A stretch of DNA of 64,000 nucleotides, taken from Citrobacter freundii. Its GTDB lineage: Bacteria > Bacteroidota > Bacteroidia > Chitinophagales > Chitinophagaceae. This document shows, in pieces, positions 16,178-24,596 of this stretch. The DNA lies in the NCBI GenBank assembly GCA_003243445.1, contig QFQQ01000031.1, positions 34,354 through 98,353 of the forward strand, written 5' to 3'. The notes below the pieces were generated by a model. It saw only the letters and a program-made list of their open reading frames with translations, had not been told where the DNA came from and made no database searches. Position 1 is the first letter of the stretch; the number at the start of each line of letters is the position of its first letter. A program made the position numbers and the translations under genes.

Positions 16178-18106
16178 TTAGTTGGTAACGGGTATTTGCA
16201 AACTGATGACCGTACCTCTACCAGGGGAGGAGTCGATGTCGATGGTCCCTTTCAGGTATTCGACCCTGGTGTGTATGTTTTTCAGCCCCATTCCCATTGC
16301 TTTCTCTTTTTCCCTGATATCAAAGCCCTTACCGTTGTCTTCAATGGTAGCGCTGATACCGTCGGTATCTCTTATGATGGATATGTCGAGTGTGGTAGCT
16401 TGTGCGTGTTTGATCACGTTGTTGACGCATTCCTGGATAATGCGATACAACATCATTTCTGTGTTTGCATCGATCGGGTGTTCCAGGCCCTCCGTATACA
16501 GATGTACGTTAAGTGCGTTATGATCGATTTTATTGATGAAATCTTTTAATGCTTCTGCAAGATTTTTTTTGAAAGAGGTGGTAAGCATCATGTTATGTGA
16601 AACCTGCCTGATCTCCCGGCAGCTTTCATCGACCAGTGATATGATCTTTTCGAGGGATGTCTGATGCTGAATGGCTGTTTCGGGCATGTTTGATTCGAAT
16701 GCGGACAGATTCATTTTTGCAGCGCTCATCATCTGACCTACTCCGTCATGCAGGTCGCGCGCGATCCGCTGACGTTCTTCTTCAGCAGCAATGATGACCG
16801 CTTTGGCGGATAATTCCTGCTGCTTGCTGATCTCTTCCTGTAGTTTAATCTTGTGCCGATGCCTGTACCTGCGATAATACCAATAGATCAGCAGTTTGCT
16901 GAGCATTAATATACTGATCACTGCTGCAAGCCAGTAATTCTTTTGTTGCAATTCAAATTGCTGCTGCTCGATGGTGCGTTGATGCTCGATCGTTTTAAAA
17001 CGCGTTTCCATCTCCGCGATCTTCTGACCAAGATGGTCCGAGAATAATGAGTCACGCTGGCCGGCATATTGTTTATACATGTTCAACGCGGCAATGCTGT
17101 TACCTGATTTTTCATACAGCTCAGAAAGCGATAACATTGCCTGGCTCACTTCCGGCTGACAGTTGACTGCAGCCTGTGCTTTGCGCAAGGCCTCTTCAAG
17201 GATGATCTTCGCACTATCGAATCGCTCCTGTCCTGTATAAATAGATCCGAGATTGATCAGGCAACTTACAATTCCCTTTGTATCTCCTGATTGTTTGCGC
17301 AGTACTAATGATTCGCGGACAAACGGGAGTGCCTGTTCATATTCATTCTGCTGACAGTATAATTCTCCCAGATTATTCAGTGCGTTGGATAAATATTCTT
17401 TATCACCTAGCTCACGTGTGATGTGTATAGCGTTCTTATAATAATTTTCTGCCCGGGTATAGTTCTTATTGATCCGGTAAATATTGGCAATGTTCACAAA
17501 CGAACCGGCAAGACCATACGTATCTCCCAGTTTTTCTTTTAAAGCAATAGACTGTTCGTGATATTTGATCGCTTCCGCAAAGCGGCCAAGGTTCTGATTG
17601 ATGATGCCGATATTATTCAGCGAATAAGAAATGCCCTTATCATCATGATGTTTTTCAAAGAGTGATAATGCAGAAAGCTGGTGATCGAGTGCGGGCTCAA
17701 ACAATCCCTGTTTTTGATAAACGATCCCGATCTTGTTGTGCAGTTTGGCAATGCCGGACTCGTCAATCAATTGTTTCCGGATCGCGAGCGACTGATTGTA
17801 CAGGCTGATGGCGGTATCGTAATTTTCCTTGTCAAAATAAATGATCCCGAGATCGTTATATGCCTGTGCTTCGTGGGAAAGTGAATGAACAAGTTTTGAC
17901 TGTTCGATGGCTTTGTTGCCGTAAGAGATCGCTTTATCGCGGTCAACCGTGCGGTACTCCCAGGTCAGGTTTGAATAGGTCTCTGCCAATGCAGTGCCTT
18001 TCTGCGACTGCATTAGTTTTTCCAGGCTGTCAATAGCGCGGGTTTTTTGCTGCGCGATCAACAACAAGGGCCACACCATCGCCGATAAGGCAAGGCTTTT
18101 CTTCAT
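16178..18106 (-). CDS. TPR-containing sensor histidine kinase (HisKA_3 type)
   Basis: A 642-residue kinase. After a signal sequence (MKKSLALSAMVWPLLLIA) come about seven TPR repeats (residues 40-350, e.g. ALNNLGELYCQQNEYEQALPF), a coiled region, one membrane segment (about residues 393-411, AAVISILMLSKLLIYW) and a HisKA_3 dimerisation domain with phosphoacceptor His453 in ARDLHDGVGQ. The HATPase domain shows the N box (IIQECVNNVIKHA), DNGKGFD and GMGLKNIHTRV. The TPRs are probably periplasmic and sense a protein or peptide ligand. It is the partner of the downstream LuxR-type regulator and follows dapB by 17 bases. Confidence 0.93.
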   Translation of the reverse strand: MKKSLALSAMVWPLLLIAQQKTRAIDSLEKLMQSQKGTALAETYSNLTWEYRTVDRDKAISYGNKAIEQSKLVHSLSHEAQAYNDLGIIYFDKENYDTAISLYNQSLAIRKQLIDESGIAKLHNKIGIVYQKQGLFEPALDHQLSALSLFEKHHDDKGISYSLNNIGIINQNLGRFAEAIKYHEQSIALKEKLGDTYGLAGSFVNIANIYRINKNYTRAENYYKNAIHITRELGDKEYLSNALNNLGELYCQQNEYEQALPFVRESLVLRKQSGDTKGIVSCLINLGSIYTGQERFDSAKIILEEALRKAQAAVNCQPEVSQAMLSLSELYEKSGNSIAALNMYKQYAGQRDSLFSDHLGQKIAEMETRFKTIEHQRTIEQQQFELQQKNYWLAAVISILMLSKLLIYWYYRRYRHRHKIKLQEEISKQQELSAKAVIIAAEEERQRIARDLHDGVGQMMSAAKMNLSAFESNMPETAIQHQTSLEKIISLVDESCREIRQVSHNMMLTTSFKKNLAEALKDFINKIDHNALNVHLYTEGLEHPIDANTEMMLYRIIQECVNNVIKHAQATTLDISIIRDTDGISATIEDNGKGFDIREKEKAMGMGLKNIHTRVEYLKGTIDIDSSPGRGTVISLQIPVTN

Positions 18107-18123
18107 ACCAAAAGGGTTTACGG

Positions 18124-18840
18124 TTACAGTCCGAGGACTTCCTTCATGCTAAAGATACCCTTTTTGTCTTTGATAAACTCTGCCGCCAGTACGGCACCGG
18201 TTGCAAAGCCCTTGCGGTTATGGGCGGTATGGATGATCTCTATATCATCGATGGGCGACGAGTATTTAACGATATGAGTACCGGGGGCCGGGTCGATCCG
18301 TTTGCTGATGATGGCCAATTGATCGGCAGCAGCGCCCGCATCATTCACCCATTTATTTTTACGGGGAAGGAATTCAAGGACCTGTTCAGCGAGCGTGATG
18401 GCTGTCCCGCTTGGTGCATCCTTTTTCTGTGTGTGATGGATCTCCTCCATCGTTACTTCATATTCGCTGTGCGGCGCCATCAATGTGGCGAGACGTTTGT
18501 TGATCTCAAAGAAGATATTCACGCCAACGCTGAAATTGCTGGCATACAGGAAAGATCCATTGTTGTCTTTACAAAACGCCTGCAGCTCATCGAGCCGCTC
18601 CGTCCAGCCGGTAGAACCGCTGACGACAGGTACGCCAAAACCAATAGTCTGCCGGATATTTTCATAAGCGCTATGCGGGCTGGTAAATTCGATGGCAACA
18701 TCTGCGCGCTGGAGATTTTCCTTTGTAAAATCAGCCAGGTTCTCTTCGTTCACTTTAAGCACGATCTCATGTCCGCGTTGGGTGGCAATTTCTTCAATCG
18801 CTTTTCCCATTTTACCGTATCCGATTAGAGCTATGCGCAT
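18124..18840 (-). CDS. dapB: 4-hydroxy-tetrahydrodipicolinate reductase
   Basis: A 238-residue reductase of the diaminopimelate/lysine pathway. The N-terminal dinucleotide fold is GYGKMGKAIEEIA; the substrate region is EIHHTQKKDAPSGTA and the C-terminal signature is HTAHNRKGFATGA. It is slightly shorter than the 270-residue proteobacterial enzyme, as is common in Bacteroidota. The promoter box TATCTTTG lies 21 bases before its ATG. It follows the parA-parB-DUF5683 genes on the same strand, an arrangement I recall from other Bacteroidota. Confidence 0.96.
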   Translation of the reverse strand: MRIALIGYGKMGKAIEEIATQRGHEIVLKVNEENLADFTKENLQRADVAIEFTSPHSAYENIRQTIGFGVPVVSGSTGWTERLDELQAFCKDNNGSFLYASNFSVGVNIFFEINKRLATLMAPHSEYEVTMEEIHHTQKKDAPSGTAITLAEQVLEFLPRKNKWVNDAGAAADQLAIISKRIDPAPGTHIVKYSSPIDDIEIIHTAHNRKGFATGAVLAAEFIKDKKGIFSMKEVLGL

Positions 18841-18860
18841 GGTTTTGTTTTTTGGAGGTG

Positions 18861-18868
18861 CAAAGATA
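18861..18868 (-). promoter_or_regulatory. -7 box of dapB
   Basis: Minus-strand TATCTTTG is a perfect TAnnTTTG match, placing the start site about 15 bases before the ATG. The left arm of repeat B2 begins about 11 bases further upstream. Confidence 0.65.
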
Positions 18869-18879
18869 GGGGAGGACGG

Positions 18880-19028
18880 GCGATGGCCGATGATCGATGG
18901 CCGATGGCCGAAATCGTGCTATTCGGGATTTCTTCATGATCAAAAAACTCCCGATAAAGGTATTGTCCTGTGTATAATTCGTTAACAGCTGCGGAGCTCG
19001 GCCATCGGCCATCGATCATCGGCCATCG
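18880..19028. repeat. Family B palindromic repeat (B2)
   Basis: Left arm 18880-18913 (GATGGCC, GATGATC, GATGGCC, GATGGCC) and right arm 18999-19028 are reverse complements. The outer edges of the core (GCCGAA.TCGTG and CTGCGGAG.TCGGCC) are shared with B10 although the inner cores differ. Confidence 0.88.
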
Positions 19029-19032
19029 TGTT

Positions 19033-19695
19033 TCAAAATACCGCCCTCACCAACGCCGGCTTCTTCTTCCCGATATCAAACACAAAGCTCAGTGCCGGTC
19101 CGTTTGCAAATGCCATCTGGCTGAGTGTTGGTTTTACATGAAGGGTGAGATCGGGGCTTACATCGAAACCTTTGAGATGGGCATCCACTGCGGCATCCAC
19201 TACATTGAGCCCCCAGAAGATAATAAAGAATACGGCAGAATAATCGATATCGCGGCGATACTGATCGCGGAGATAGGAGAGGTTCTGTGCGTCGTGGCGG
19301 TTCACGAGGAACTGAAGATCAGGATGCACGTTAGGATAATTTCCTCCTGTATCCACGACTGCCTTATATGCGTAGCGTGTACGGCGATACCATTGCAGGT
19401 TAAAAATAAAGATCCCGGCAGTGGTGCCAAGTGCGCCATATACGATCGGAACCTTCCAGTACTTGCGGTTGTAGATCTGTCCGAGGCCGGGAACAATGGC
19501 TGAACGGATCGCCGCTTTCCCCGGGTCATAAATGCGGCTTTTCTTTTTGGGAGGGAGTTTTGCCTGGGCCTGTTTCGCACTATCCTGAACCAATATAAGC
19601 GGATTGGTGGTGGGAATAGAATCAGTTACCTGCGCAACAGATAAAAATGGCGCAAGCAGCACACAACAAAACATGTAAAATATCTTATTCCTCAT
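19033..19695 (-). CDS. DUF5683 domain protein
   Basis: A 220-residue envelope protein. A signal peptide (MRNKIFYMFCCVLLAPFLSVA) is followed by a low-complexity region and the DUF5683 core: PGKAAIRSAIVPGLGQIYNRKYWKVPIVYGALGT, a membrane segment, YRRTRYAY and a second hydrophobic segment (YSAVFFIIFWGLNVVDAAVDAHLKGFDVS). The function of the family is unknown to me. In Bacteroidota it commonly lies between parB and dapB, as here. It probably sits in the membrane with two or three spanning segments. Confidence 0.88.
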   Translation of the reverse strand: MRNKIFYMFCCVLLAPFLSVAQVTDSIPTTNPLILVQDSAKQAQAKLPPKKKSRIYDPGKAAIRSAIVPGLGQIYNRKYWKVPIVYGALGTTAGIFIFNLQWYRRTRYAYKAVVDTGGNYPNVHPDLQFLVNRHDAQNLSYLRDQYRRDIDYSAVFFIIFWGLNVVDAAVDAHLKGFDVSPDLTLHVKPTLSQMAFANGPALSFVFDIGKKKPALVRAVF

Positions 19696-19716
19696 TTTAT
19701 TCCTGAGTCAGTAAGT

Positions 19717-19838
19717 GGATGATCGATGTTCGATGGTGGATGTTCGATCTCAATTTGAAACCGGTCTATAATAACAAACTATTATATCGATGAATTGATG
19801 TTGATGCCGATCATCGATCATTCAACATCGATCATCGC
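19717..19838. repeat. Family B palindromic repeat (B3)
   Basis: Left arm 19717-19750 (GATGATC, GATGTTC, GATGGTG, GATGTTC) and right arm 19801-19838 of inverted units around a 50-base core, between parB and the DUF5683 gene. Confidence 0.85.
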
Positions 19839-19847
19839 TTTTCCTGA

Positions 19848-20765
19848 TCAGCCGATCTTCACATCCATTTGTCTGAGCAGTTTATTCAGCTCTTCCTGGG
19901 AATAATAATCGAACGTGATCTGTCCGCTGCCATTCCTGCTGTGTTTCATTTTAACGCGGGTGCTGAAATGTGAGGCTAAGTTATCTTCTATTTTCTGGTA
20001 GGCTGCCGGTAATGAATTTTTTGCCGTTTTTTTAACAGCGCCGCCCTGTTTGTACATATTACGAACAAGCGCTTCTGTTTGTCTTACCGAAAGGCTTTTG
20101 GATTTGATCTCTTTGTAGATATAAAGTTGCTTGTCTACTGTATCCACGTTGATCAGTGCGCGGGCATGCCCCATGCTCAGTTCGCCGCTGCGGACAGCCA
20201 GTTGGATATCCGGTGGTAGTTTCAGCAGGCGGATAAAGTTGGCCACGGTACTGCGGTCTTTCCCCATTCTTTCCGCCACCTGTTCCTGGGTATGATTCAG
20301 TTCCTCCATCATCCGTTTATAGCTGAGTGCGATCTCCATGGCGTTAAGATCTTCCCGCTGCAGGTTTTCCAGCAGCGCAAGCTCAAGGAGCTCGGCGTCA
20401 TTGGCCTGACGGATATAGGCGGGGATGTCGACGAGGCCGGCCATTTTCGAAGCCCTCCAGCGGCGTTCACCTGAGATAAGGCGGTATTTGCCGGAAGGAA
20501 GTTTCGATACAGTGATCGGCTGGATGATATCGTGCAGTTTGATCGAGTCAGACAGTTCTTTCAGTGCCTGCTCATCAAAATCGCGGCGCGGCTGTTTGGG
20601 GTTTGGCTCGACCTGATCTACCGGAATGCGGTTGGTCGCTGTGGCCGTTTCCACCACGGCCGGTTTCAGGTTGCCGGTGCCGGTTTTCAGGTCGCTGTCA
20701 ATTCCCTGAAGAAGAGAGCGTATGCCCTTGCCGAGGGCGTCTTTATTCGATTTGGGGGTTGTCAT
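19848..20765 (-). CDS. parB: Chromosome partitioning protein ParB
   Basis: A 305-residue ParB. The N-terminal CTP-binding domain has VEPNPKQPRRDFDEQAL, ISGERRWRASKMAGL and LLENLQREDLNAMEIA. A helix-turn-helix region for parS binding follows (EQVAERMGKDRSTVANFIRLLKLPP), then a C-terminal dimerisation segment. It works with ParA in origin segregation. It is downstream of parA with repeat C3 between them. No parS-like 16-mer was noticed in the window. Confidence 0.95.
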   Translation of the reverse strand: MTTPKSNKDALGKGIRSLLQGIDSDLKTGTGNLKPAVVETATATNRIPVDQVEPNPKQPRRDFDEQALKELSDSIKLHDIIQPITVSKLPSGKYRLISGERRWRASKMAGLVDIPAYIRQANDAELLELALLENLQREDLNAMEIALSYKRMMEELNHTQEQVAERMGKDRSTVANFIRLLKLPPDIQLAVRSGELSMGHARALINVDTVDKQLYIYKEIKSKSLSVRQTEALVRNMYKQGGAVKKTAKNSLPAAYQKIEDNLASHFSTRVKMKHSRNGSGQITFDYYSQEELNKLLRQMDVKIG

Positions 20766-20770
20766 TATAA

Positions 20771-20851
20771 TTCAAAAGTAAAAAGTAACCCCGCTTCACA
20801 AAAGAAAACTTTCTCGGTTGAAAAGCGGGGTACTTTTGATTTTTTACTTTT
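20771..20851. repeat. Family C palindromic repeat (C3)
   Basis: TTCAAAAGTAAAAAGTAACC with CCCGCTT (20771-20796) mirrors AAGCGGGG with TACTTTTGATTTTTTACTTT (20822-20851). It fills the parA-parB spacer and abuts the parA stop codon. Confidence 0.85.
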
Positions 20852-21655
20852 CTACAGTTCTAATACTTTTTCGTCATTCTTGATCTTCGTCATATCATTC
20901 TTCTGCAGGATCTCTTTTGCCAGATTCAGGTAGTTCATTGAACCCTTGCTTGGCGCATCATACAATATCACGGGTTTGCCGACGCTTGGAGCTTCGGCCA
21001 GACGCGCATTACGATGGATGATGGTGCTGAATACCATTTCCTCGAAGTGACGTCTCACTTCGCTCACCACCTGGTTGCAAAGGCGGAGACGGCCGTCATA
21101 CATCGTCATCAGGATGCCTTCGATCACCAGTGCAGTATTCAAACGGCTTTGCACGATCTTGATGGTGTTCAGCAATTTGCCAAGACCTTCCAATGCGAAG
21201 AATTCGCACTGGACCGGCACCACCACGGAATCAGCCGCAGTCAGCGCATTGACAGTGATCAGACCCAGCGAAGGTGAGCAGTCGATGATGATAAAATCAT
21301 AATCATCTTTCACCGCATCCAGCTGGGTTTTGAGCACTGTCTCACGGTTTGGATAGTTGATCATTTCAATTTCCGCACCAACGAGATCGATATGTGAGGG
21401 GATCAGGTCAAGGTTAGGGATCTCCGATTTCAGGATCACATCTTTTGCCTGGGCCTGGTTCACCATGCAGTCATAGAGACTCTGGGTGATGTTATGCAGG
21501 TCGAATCCAACACCCGTAGTGCTGTTTGCCTGTGGGTCACCATCCACCAGTAGCGTCTTATATTCCAGCACAGCAAAGCTTGCCGCCAGATTGATCGCTG
21601 TCGTCGTTTTACCCACACCACCTTTTTGATTCGCCACGCCAATGATTCTTGCCAT
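20852..21655 (-). CDS. parA: Chromosome partitioning ATPase ParA (Soj type)
   Basis: A 267-residue ParA/MinD-superfamily ATPase. The deviant Walker A is QKGGVGKTTTAINLA (residues about 10-24), switch I is DGDPQANSTTG and Walker B is DFIIIDCSPSLG. Length and lack of an N-terminal HTH are typical of chromosomal Soj. It is the first gene of the parA-parB-DUF5683-dapB group. Confidence 0.96.
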   Translation of the reverse strand: MARIIGVANQKGGVGKTTTAINLAASFAVLEYKTLLVDGDPQANSTTGVGFDLHNITQSLYDCMVNQAQAKDVILKSEIPNLDLIPSHIDLVGAEIEMINYPNRETVLKTQLDAVKDDYDFIIIDCSPSLGLITVNALTAADSVVVPVQCEFFALEGLGKLLNTIKIVQSRLNTALVIEGILMTMYDGRLRLCNQVVSEVRRHFEEMVFSTIIHRNARLAEAPSVGKPVILYDAPSKGSMNYLNLAKEILQKNDMTKIKNDEKVLEL

Positions 21656-21699
21656 AAGGATATAACAGATTATAATTAAGTCACTGAATGTCTTGATCA

Positions 21700-21823
21700 G
21701 GTTCCAGAGGTTTCAGAAGTTCCAGAGGTTGGGGTCGCCTTGAACTGGAGTTACAACGGCTTCAGATCTAACCGACTTCAACCTATGGAACGTATGAAAC
21801 CTCTGAAACTTCTGGAACCTCCT
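21700..21823. repeat. Family A palindromic repeat (A2)
   Basis: Left arm 21700-21731 (GGTTCCAGA, GGTTTCAGA, AGTTCCAGA, GGTT) and right arm 21781-21821 (AACCTATGG through AACTTCTGG). It lies in the divergent spacer between parA and the metallophosphoesterase gene, so here it is not between gene ends. The rest of the 312-bp gap shows only the promoter box at 21950. Confidence 0.88.
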
Positions 21824-21949
21824 CTCCAGAGCACATCACGTAAAATTCTCTTCTGAAGCGTAGACTTCAAAATTTAGTTTTGCCCATTTCGTGAACTATC
21901 CGGCAAAAATAAGTGTTCAGCAAAAAACTATCCGTAAAGTCCTGATCTT

Positions 21950-21957
21950 TAATTTTG
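21950..21957 (+). promoter_or_regulatory. -7 box of the metallophosphoesterase gene
   Basis: TAATTTTG is a perfect TAnnTTTG match ending 10 bases before the ATG at 21968, so the 5' leader would be very short. Confidence 0.6.
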
Positions 21958-21967
21958 AAGCCTTCTT

Positions 21968-23218
21968 ATGCGTAATACTCCGTTTTGGTGGATCCTGATC
22001 GGTTTTATGGTGCTGCTGGACATTTATGTCTTCCAGGCCGTGAAGGTAATCTCCAGCCCCGCCGGTTCTAAAACCCGGATAATCATCTATTATGGGTACT
22101 GGATCGTGTCTATAGTGGCCATTCTGACCCTGTTGATCCTGCCTTACCTGCATTTTGAGCACCAGGCCAGGATGACCCGGAGCACGATCTTCGCGCTGAT
22201 CGCCGGTGTTTTCTTTGCCAAGCTCATTGCCGCCGTCTTTTTCCTGGTCGATGATATCCGCCGCGGTATTCAGTGGGTTGCCGGGAAATTATTTTTTTCC
22301 AATACGGAAGGCGAAACCCTGCAACAGGATGGCCGGATCTCCCGTTCCATTTTTCTTTCCTGGGCGGGGATGCTAATGGGCGGAGGCTTGTTCGGGACGC
22401 TCGTGTATGGATTCGGAAATAAATACAAATACCAGGTTAAACGGATCTCCCTTTCATATGACAATCTTCCTCCCGCGTTCAGGGGATTGAAGATTATACA
22501 GATCTCCGATATTCATTCGGGGAGTTTCGGTGATAAGAAGGCCGTTCAAAAAGGCATTGATAAGATCATGAAAGAAAATGCGGATCTGATCCTGTTCACC
22601 GGTGATCTTGTCAATAATACCGCCGATGAGATGGATGACTATAAGGACCTGTTCAGTGTGCTGAAAGCACCGATGGGAGTATATTCAACACTGGGAAATC
22701 ATGATTACGGCGATTACTATGACTGGAAGAATGCAGAAGAAAAAGCGGCCAATCTTGAACGCCTGAAGCATGTGCATGCCCAACTTGGCTGGCGTTTGCT
22801 GATGAACGAGCATATCACGTTTAATAGGGGAAATGATACGATCGCGTTGATCGGTATCGAGAACTGGAGCGCAAAAGGATCGTTTCCGAAATATGGTGAC
22901 CTGTCAAAAGCCTATGCGGGCAGTGAAAGTTACCCATTCAAGATATTAATGAGTCATGATCCTTCTCACTGGGACGCGCAGGTACGAACTTCTTACAGCG
23001 ATATCGATCTGATGCTGGCCGGTCATACACACGGAATGCAGTTCGGAGTGGAATTACCCGGCTTCAAATGGAGCCCTGTTCAATACGTGTACAAACAATG
23101 GGCAGGACTGTATGAAGAAGGTAAACAGAAATTGTACGTGAACCGGGGCTTCGGATTCATCGGCTACCCGGGAAGGGTGGGGATATTACCGGAGATTACG
23201 GTGATTGAACTGGTGTAA
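21968..23218 (+). CDS. Membrane-anchored metallophosphoesterase
   Basis: A 416-residue protein. The first 150 residues contain about four membrane segments (e.g. FWWILIGFMVLLDIYVFQAV, WIVSIVAILTLLILPYL). The C-terminal calcineurin-like domain has the metal-binding motifs QISDIHSG, TGDLVNN, GNHDYGDY and GHTHGMQFG. Such YkuE/YaeI-like proteins hydrolyse phosphodiesters, in some cases lipid pyrophosphates; the substrate here is unknown. The gene is monocistronic and divergent from parA. Confidence 0.93.
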   Translation: MRNTPFWWILIGFMVLLDIYVFQAVKVISSPAGSKTRIIIYYGYWIVSIVAILTLLILPYLHFEHQARMTRSTIFALIAGVFFAKLIAAVFFLVDDIRRGIQWVAGKLFFSNTEGETLQQDGRISRSIFLSWAGMLMGGGLFGTLVYGFGNKYKYQVKRISLSYDNLPPAFRGLKIIQISDIHSGSFGDKKAVQKGIDKIMKENADLILFTGDLVNNTADEMDDYKDLFSVLKAPMGVYSTLGNHDYGDYYDWKNAEEKAANLERLKHVHAQLGWRLLMNEHITFNRGNDTIALIGIENWSAKGSFPKYGDLSKAYAGSESYPFKILMSHDPSHWDAQVRTSYSDIDLMLAGHTHGMQFGVELPGFKWSPVQYVYKQWAGLYEEGKQKLYVNRGFGFIGYPGRVGILPEITVIELV

Positions 23219-23222
23219 TAAA

Positions 23223-23326
23223 GTAAAAAGTCAAAAGTAAAAAGTAAAAACTGCCTGGTTTATGAATGACCTTTCATTCTGTAAACGACCAGTTTTTACT
23301 TTTGACTTTTGACTTTTTACTTTGTT
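23223..23326. repeat. Family C palindromic repeat (C4)
   Basis: Left arm GTAAAAAGTCAAAAGTAAAA and right arm TTTTTACTTTTGACTTTTGAC. The core (about 23248-23294) is about 85 percent identical by eye to the reverse complement of the C2 core, so these are two copies of one dispersed element. Confidence 0.85.
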
Positions 23327-23530
23327 AACGGACTTTAACCAATGCCAAATAGGGGTCTTACTTCTTCGCGTTGTTAATCCATCAGCGTCCGTTTTATAAT
23401 AACCTTCACAATGATGAAACAATAAACAGATCATTGGATCTGTTTGAGTCATGGATTATAGCTTATTTAACAACGGACGTTCCTGGATGGTATCATCCTT
23501 GACTTTTTTAACACCAAAAAATAAAAAAGT
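23327..23530. other. Gap without recognised gene
   Basis: About 200 bases between repeat C4 and the beta-barrel gene. It contains an AGATCATTGGATCT palindrome (around 23430) and two AACGGAC copies, one in each flank. No clear -7 box was recognised. Confidence 0.4.
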
Positions 23531-24121
23531 ATGAAAGTAAAATTCCTGTTACCGTTACTCGCAGCCATGTTCATTTCTTCTGTATCGATGGCACAGTTTC
23601 ACATCGGCATTAAAGCAGGTACGAACATTACCAAAGTGGATGGCGTTTCTTTCAAAGACAAATTTTCGTATGGGTATTCACTTGGGGCATTCGCTGAAAT
23701 AGGACTGGGAGAAAAATGGGGATTGCAACCGGAGGTATTGTTCAACCAGTACTCCTCAACAGTTGACAGTAATTACAAACACGTTTATCAGAATGTCTTC
23801 AATTCTGATCAGAGCAAGGTAAAGCTCAACTATCTTTCCATTCCGCTGCTGTTAAGCTATAATTTGATCGGCAAGGTTGTGGTACTTCAGGCGGGTCCAC
23901 AGTTCAGCATTCTGATGGATCAAAGCAAAACATTATTACAGAATGGAGGCAAGGCCTTCAGCGATGGCGACTTTGCCATGCTCGGTGGCGTTCAATTCAG
24001 GCTTGGCTCCTTCCGCGCCAGCGGCCGCTACACCGTCGGCCTCAACAACATCAATGATATCGATAACAAAGACAAGTGGAAGAACCAGGGCTTCCAGGTA
24101 GCGGTAGGCCTGGCGTTCTGA
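23531..24121 (+). CDS. Outer-membrane beta-barrel protein (PorT-like)
   Basis: A 196-residue protein with a signal peptide (MKVKFLLPLLAAMFISSVSMA) and alternating hydrophobic strands ending in an aromatic-type C-terminus (FQVAVGLAF), as in outer-membrane barrels. The pattern HIGIKAGTNITKVDG, YSLGAFAEIGLGEKWGLQPEVLFNQYSS and YLSIPLLLSYN is characteristic of the OMP_b-brl_2 / PorT-like family of 8-stranded barrels. The function of most members is unknown. It is monocistronic, and repeat A3 follows. Confidence 0.88.
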   Translation: MKVKFLLPLLAAMFISSVSMAQFHIGIKAGTNITKVDGVSFKDKFSYGYSLGAFAEIGLGEKWGLQPEVLFNQYSSTVDSNYKHVYQNVFNSDQSKVKLNYLSIPLLLSYNLIGKVVVLQAGPQFSILMDQSKTLLQNGGKAFSDGDFAMLGGVQFRLGSFRASGRYTVGLNNINDIDNKDKWKNQGFQVAVGLAF

Positions 24122-24134
24122 GCGGGTCCCGGGG

Positions 24135-24355
24135 CGATAGGTTTCAGAGGTTTCATAGGTTTAAGAGGTTTCATAGGTTTAAGAGGTTTGGACAGTTTGT
24201 GAAACCACAATACAAAACAGGGTTTGATCATGTTAATGGAACCTCCATCGACATGATCAAACCCTTATCTTTTGCCAACCTCTCAAACCTCCCAAACCTC
24301 TTAAACCTATGAAACCTCTGGAACCTCTGGAACCTCTGGAACCTCTTGAACCTTC
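24135..24355. repeat. Family A palindromic repeat (A3)
   Basis: Left arm 24135-24192 (GGTTTCAGA, GGTTTCATA, GGTTTAAGA units) and right arm 24283-24355 (AACCTCTGG units and others). The core contains a perfect 14-bp stem GGGTTTGATCATGT (24220-24233) with ACATGATCAAACCC (24251-24264). Confidence 0.9.
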
Positions 24356-24542
24356 ACTTCCCCCATCCCAAAAATATTTGCCCTTTTTCCCTTGCAAAAC
24401 CGACAGGAATTCCTGTTTTTTATGCCCTGTTTATGACCCGATCCCCGTTTTGGCGGTGTTGAAAAAGTTAAAAAGGTGTTTTTTGCACCAATTGGCAGTC
24501 TTTTTCCGGCGGCATGATACTTGAAAACATAGTTTCCCGGTT

Positions 24543-24550
24543 TAATTTTG
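24543..24550 (+). promoter_or_regulatory. -7 box of lon
   Basis: TAATTTTG, a perfect TAnnTTTG match. It leaves a leader of about 40 bases to the ATG at 24597, or about 20 to an in-frame TTG at 24576. The preceding 180 bases (24360-24540) hold no other recognised signal. Confidence 0.5.
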
Positions 24551-24596
24551 ACATCCAGCCCGGGAGGATGACACATTGTCTAAAGAAGATCTGATT

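Noticed and set aside
19848..21655. Replication origin next to parAB
   Set aside because: No cluster of DnaA boxes, no dnaA or gidA gene and no parS-like 16-mer was noticed.
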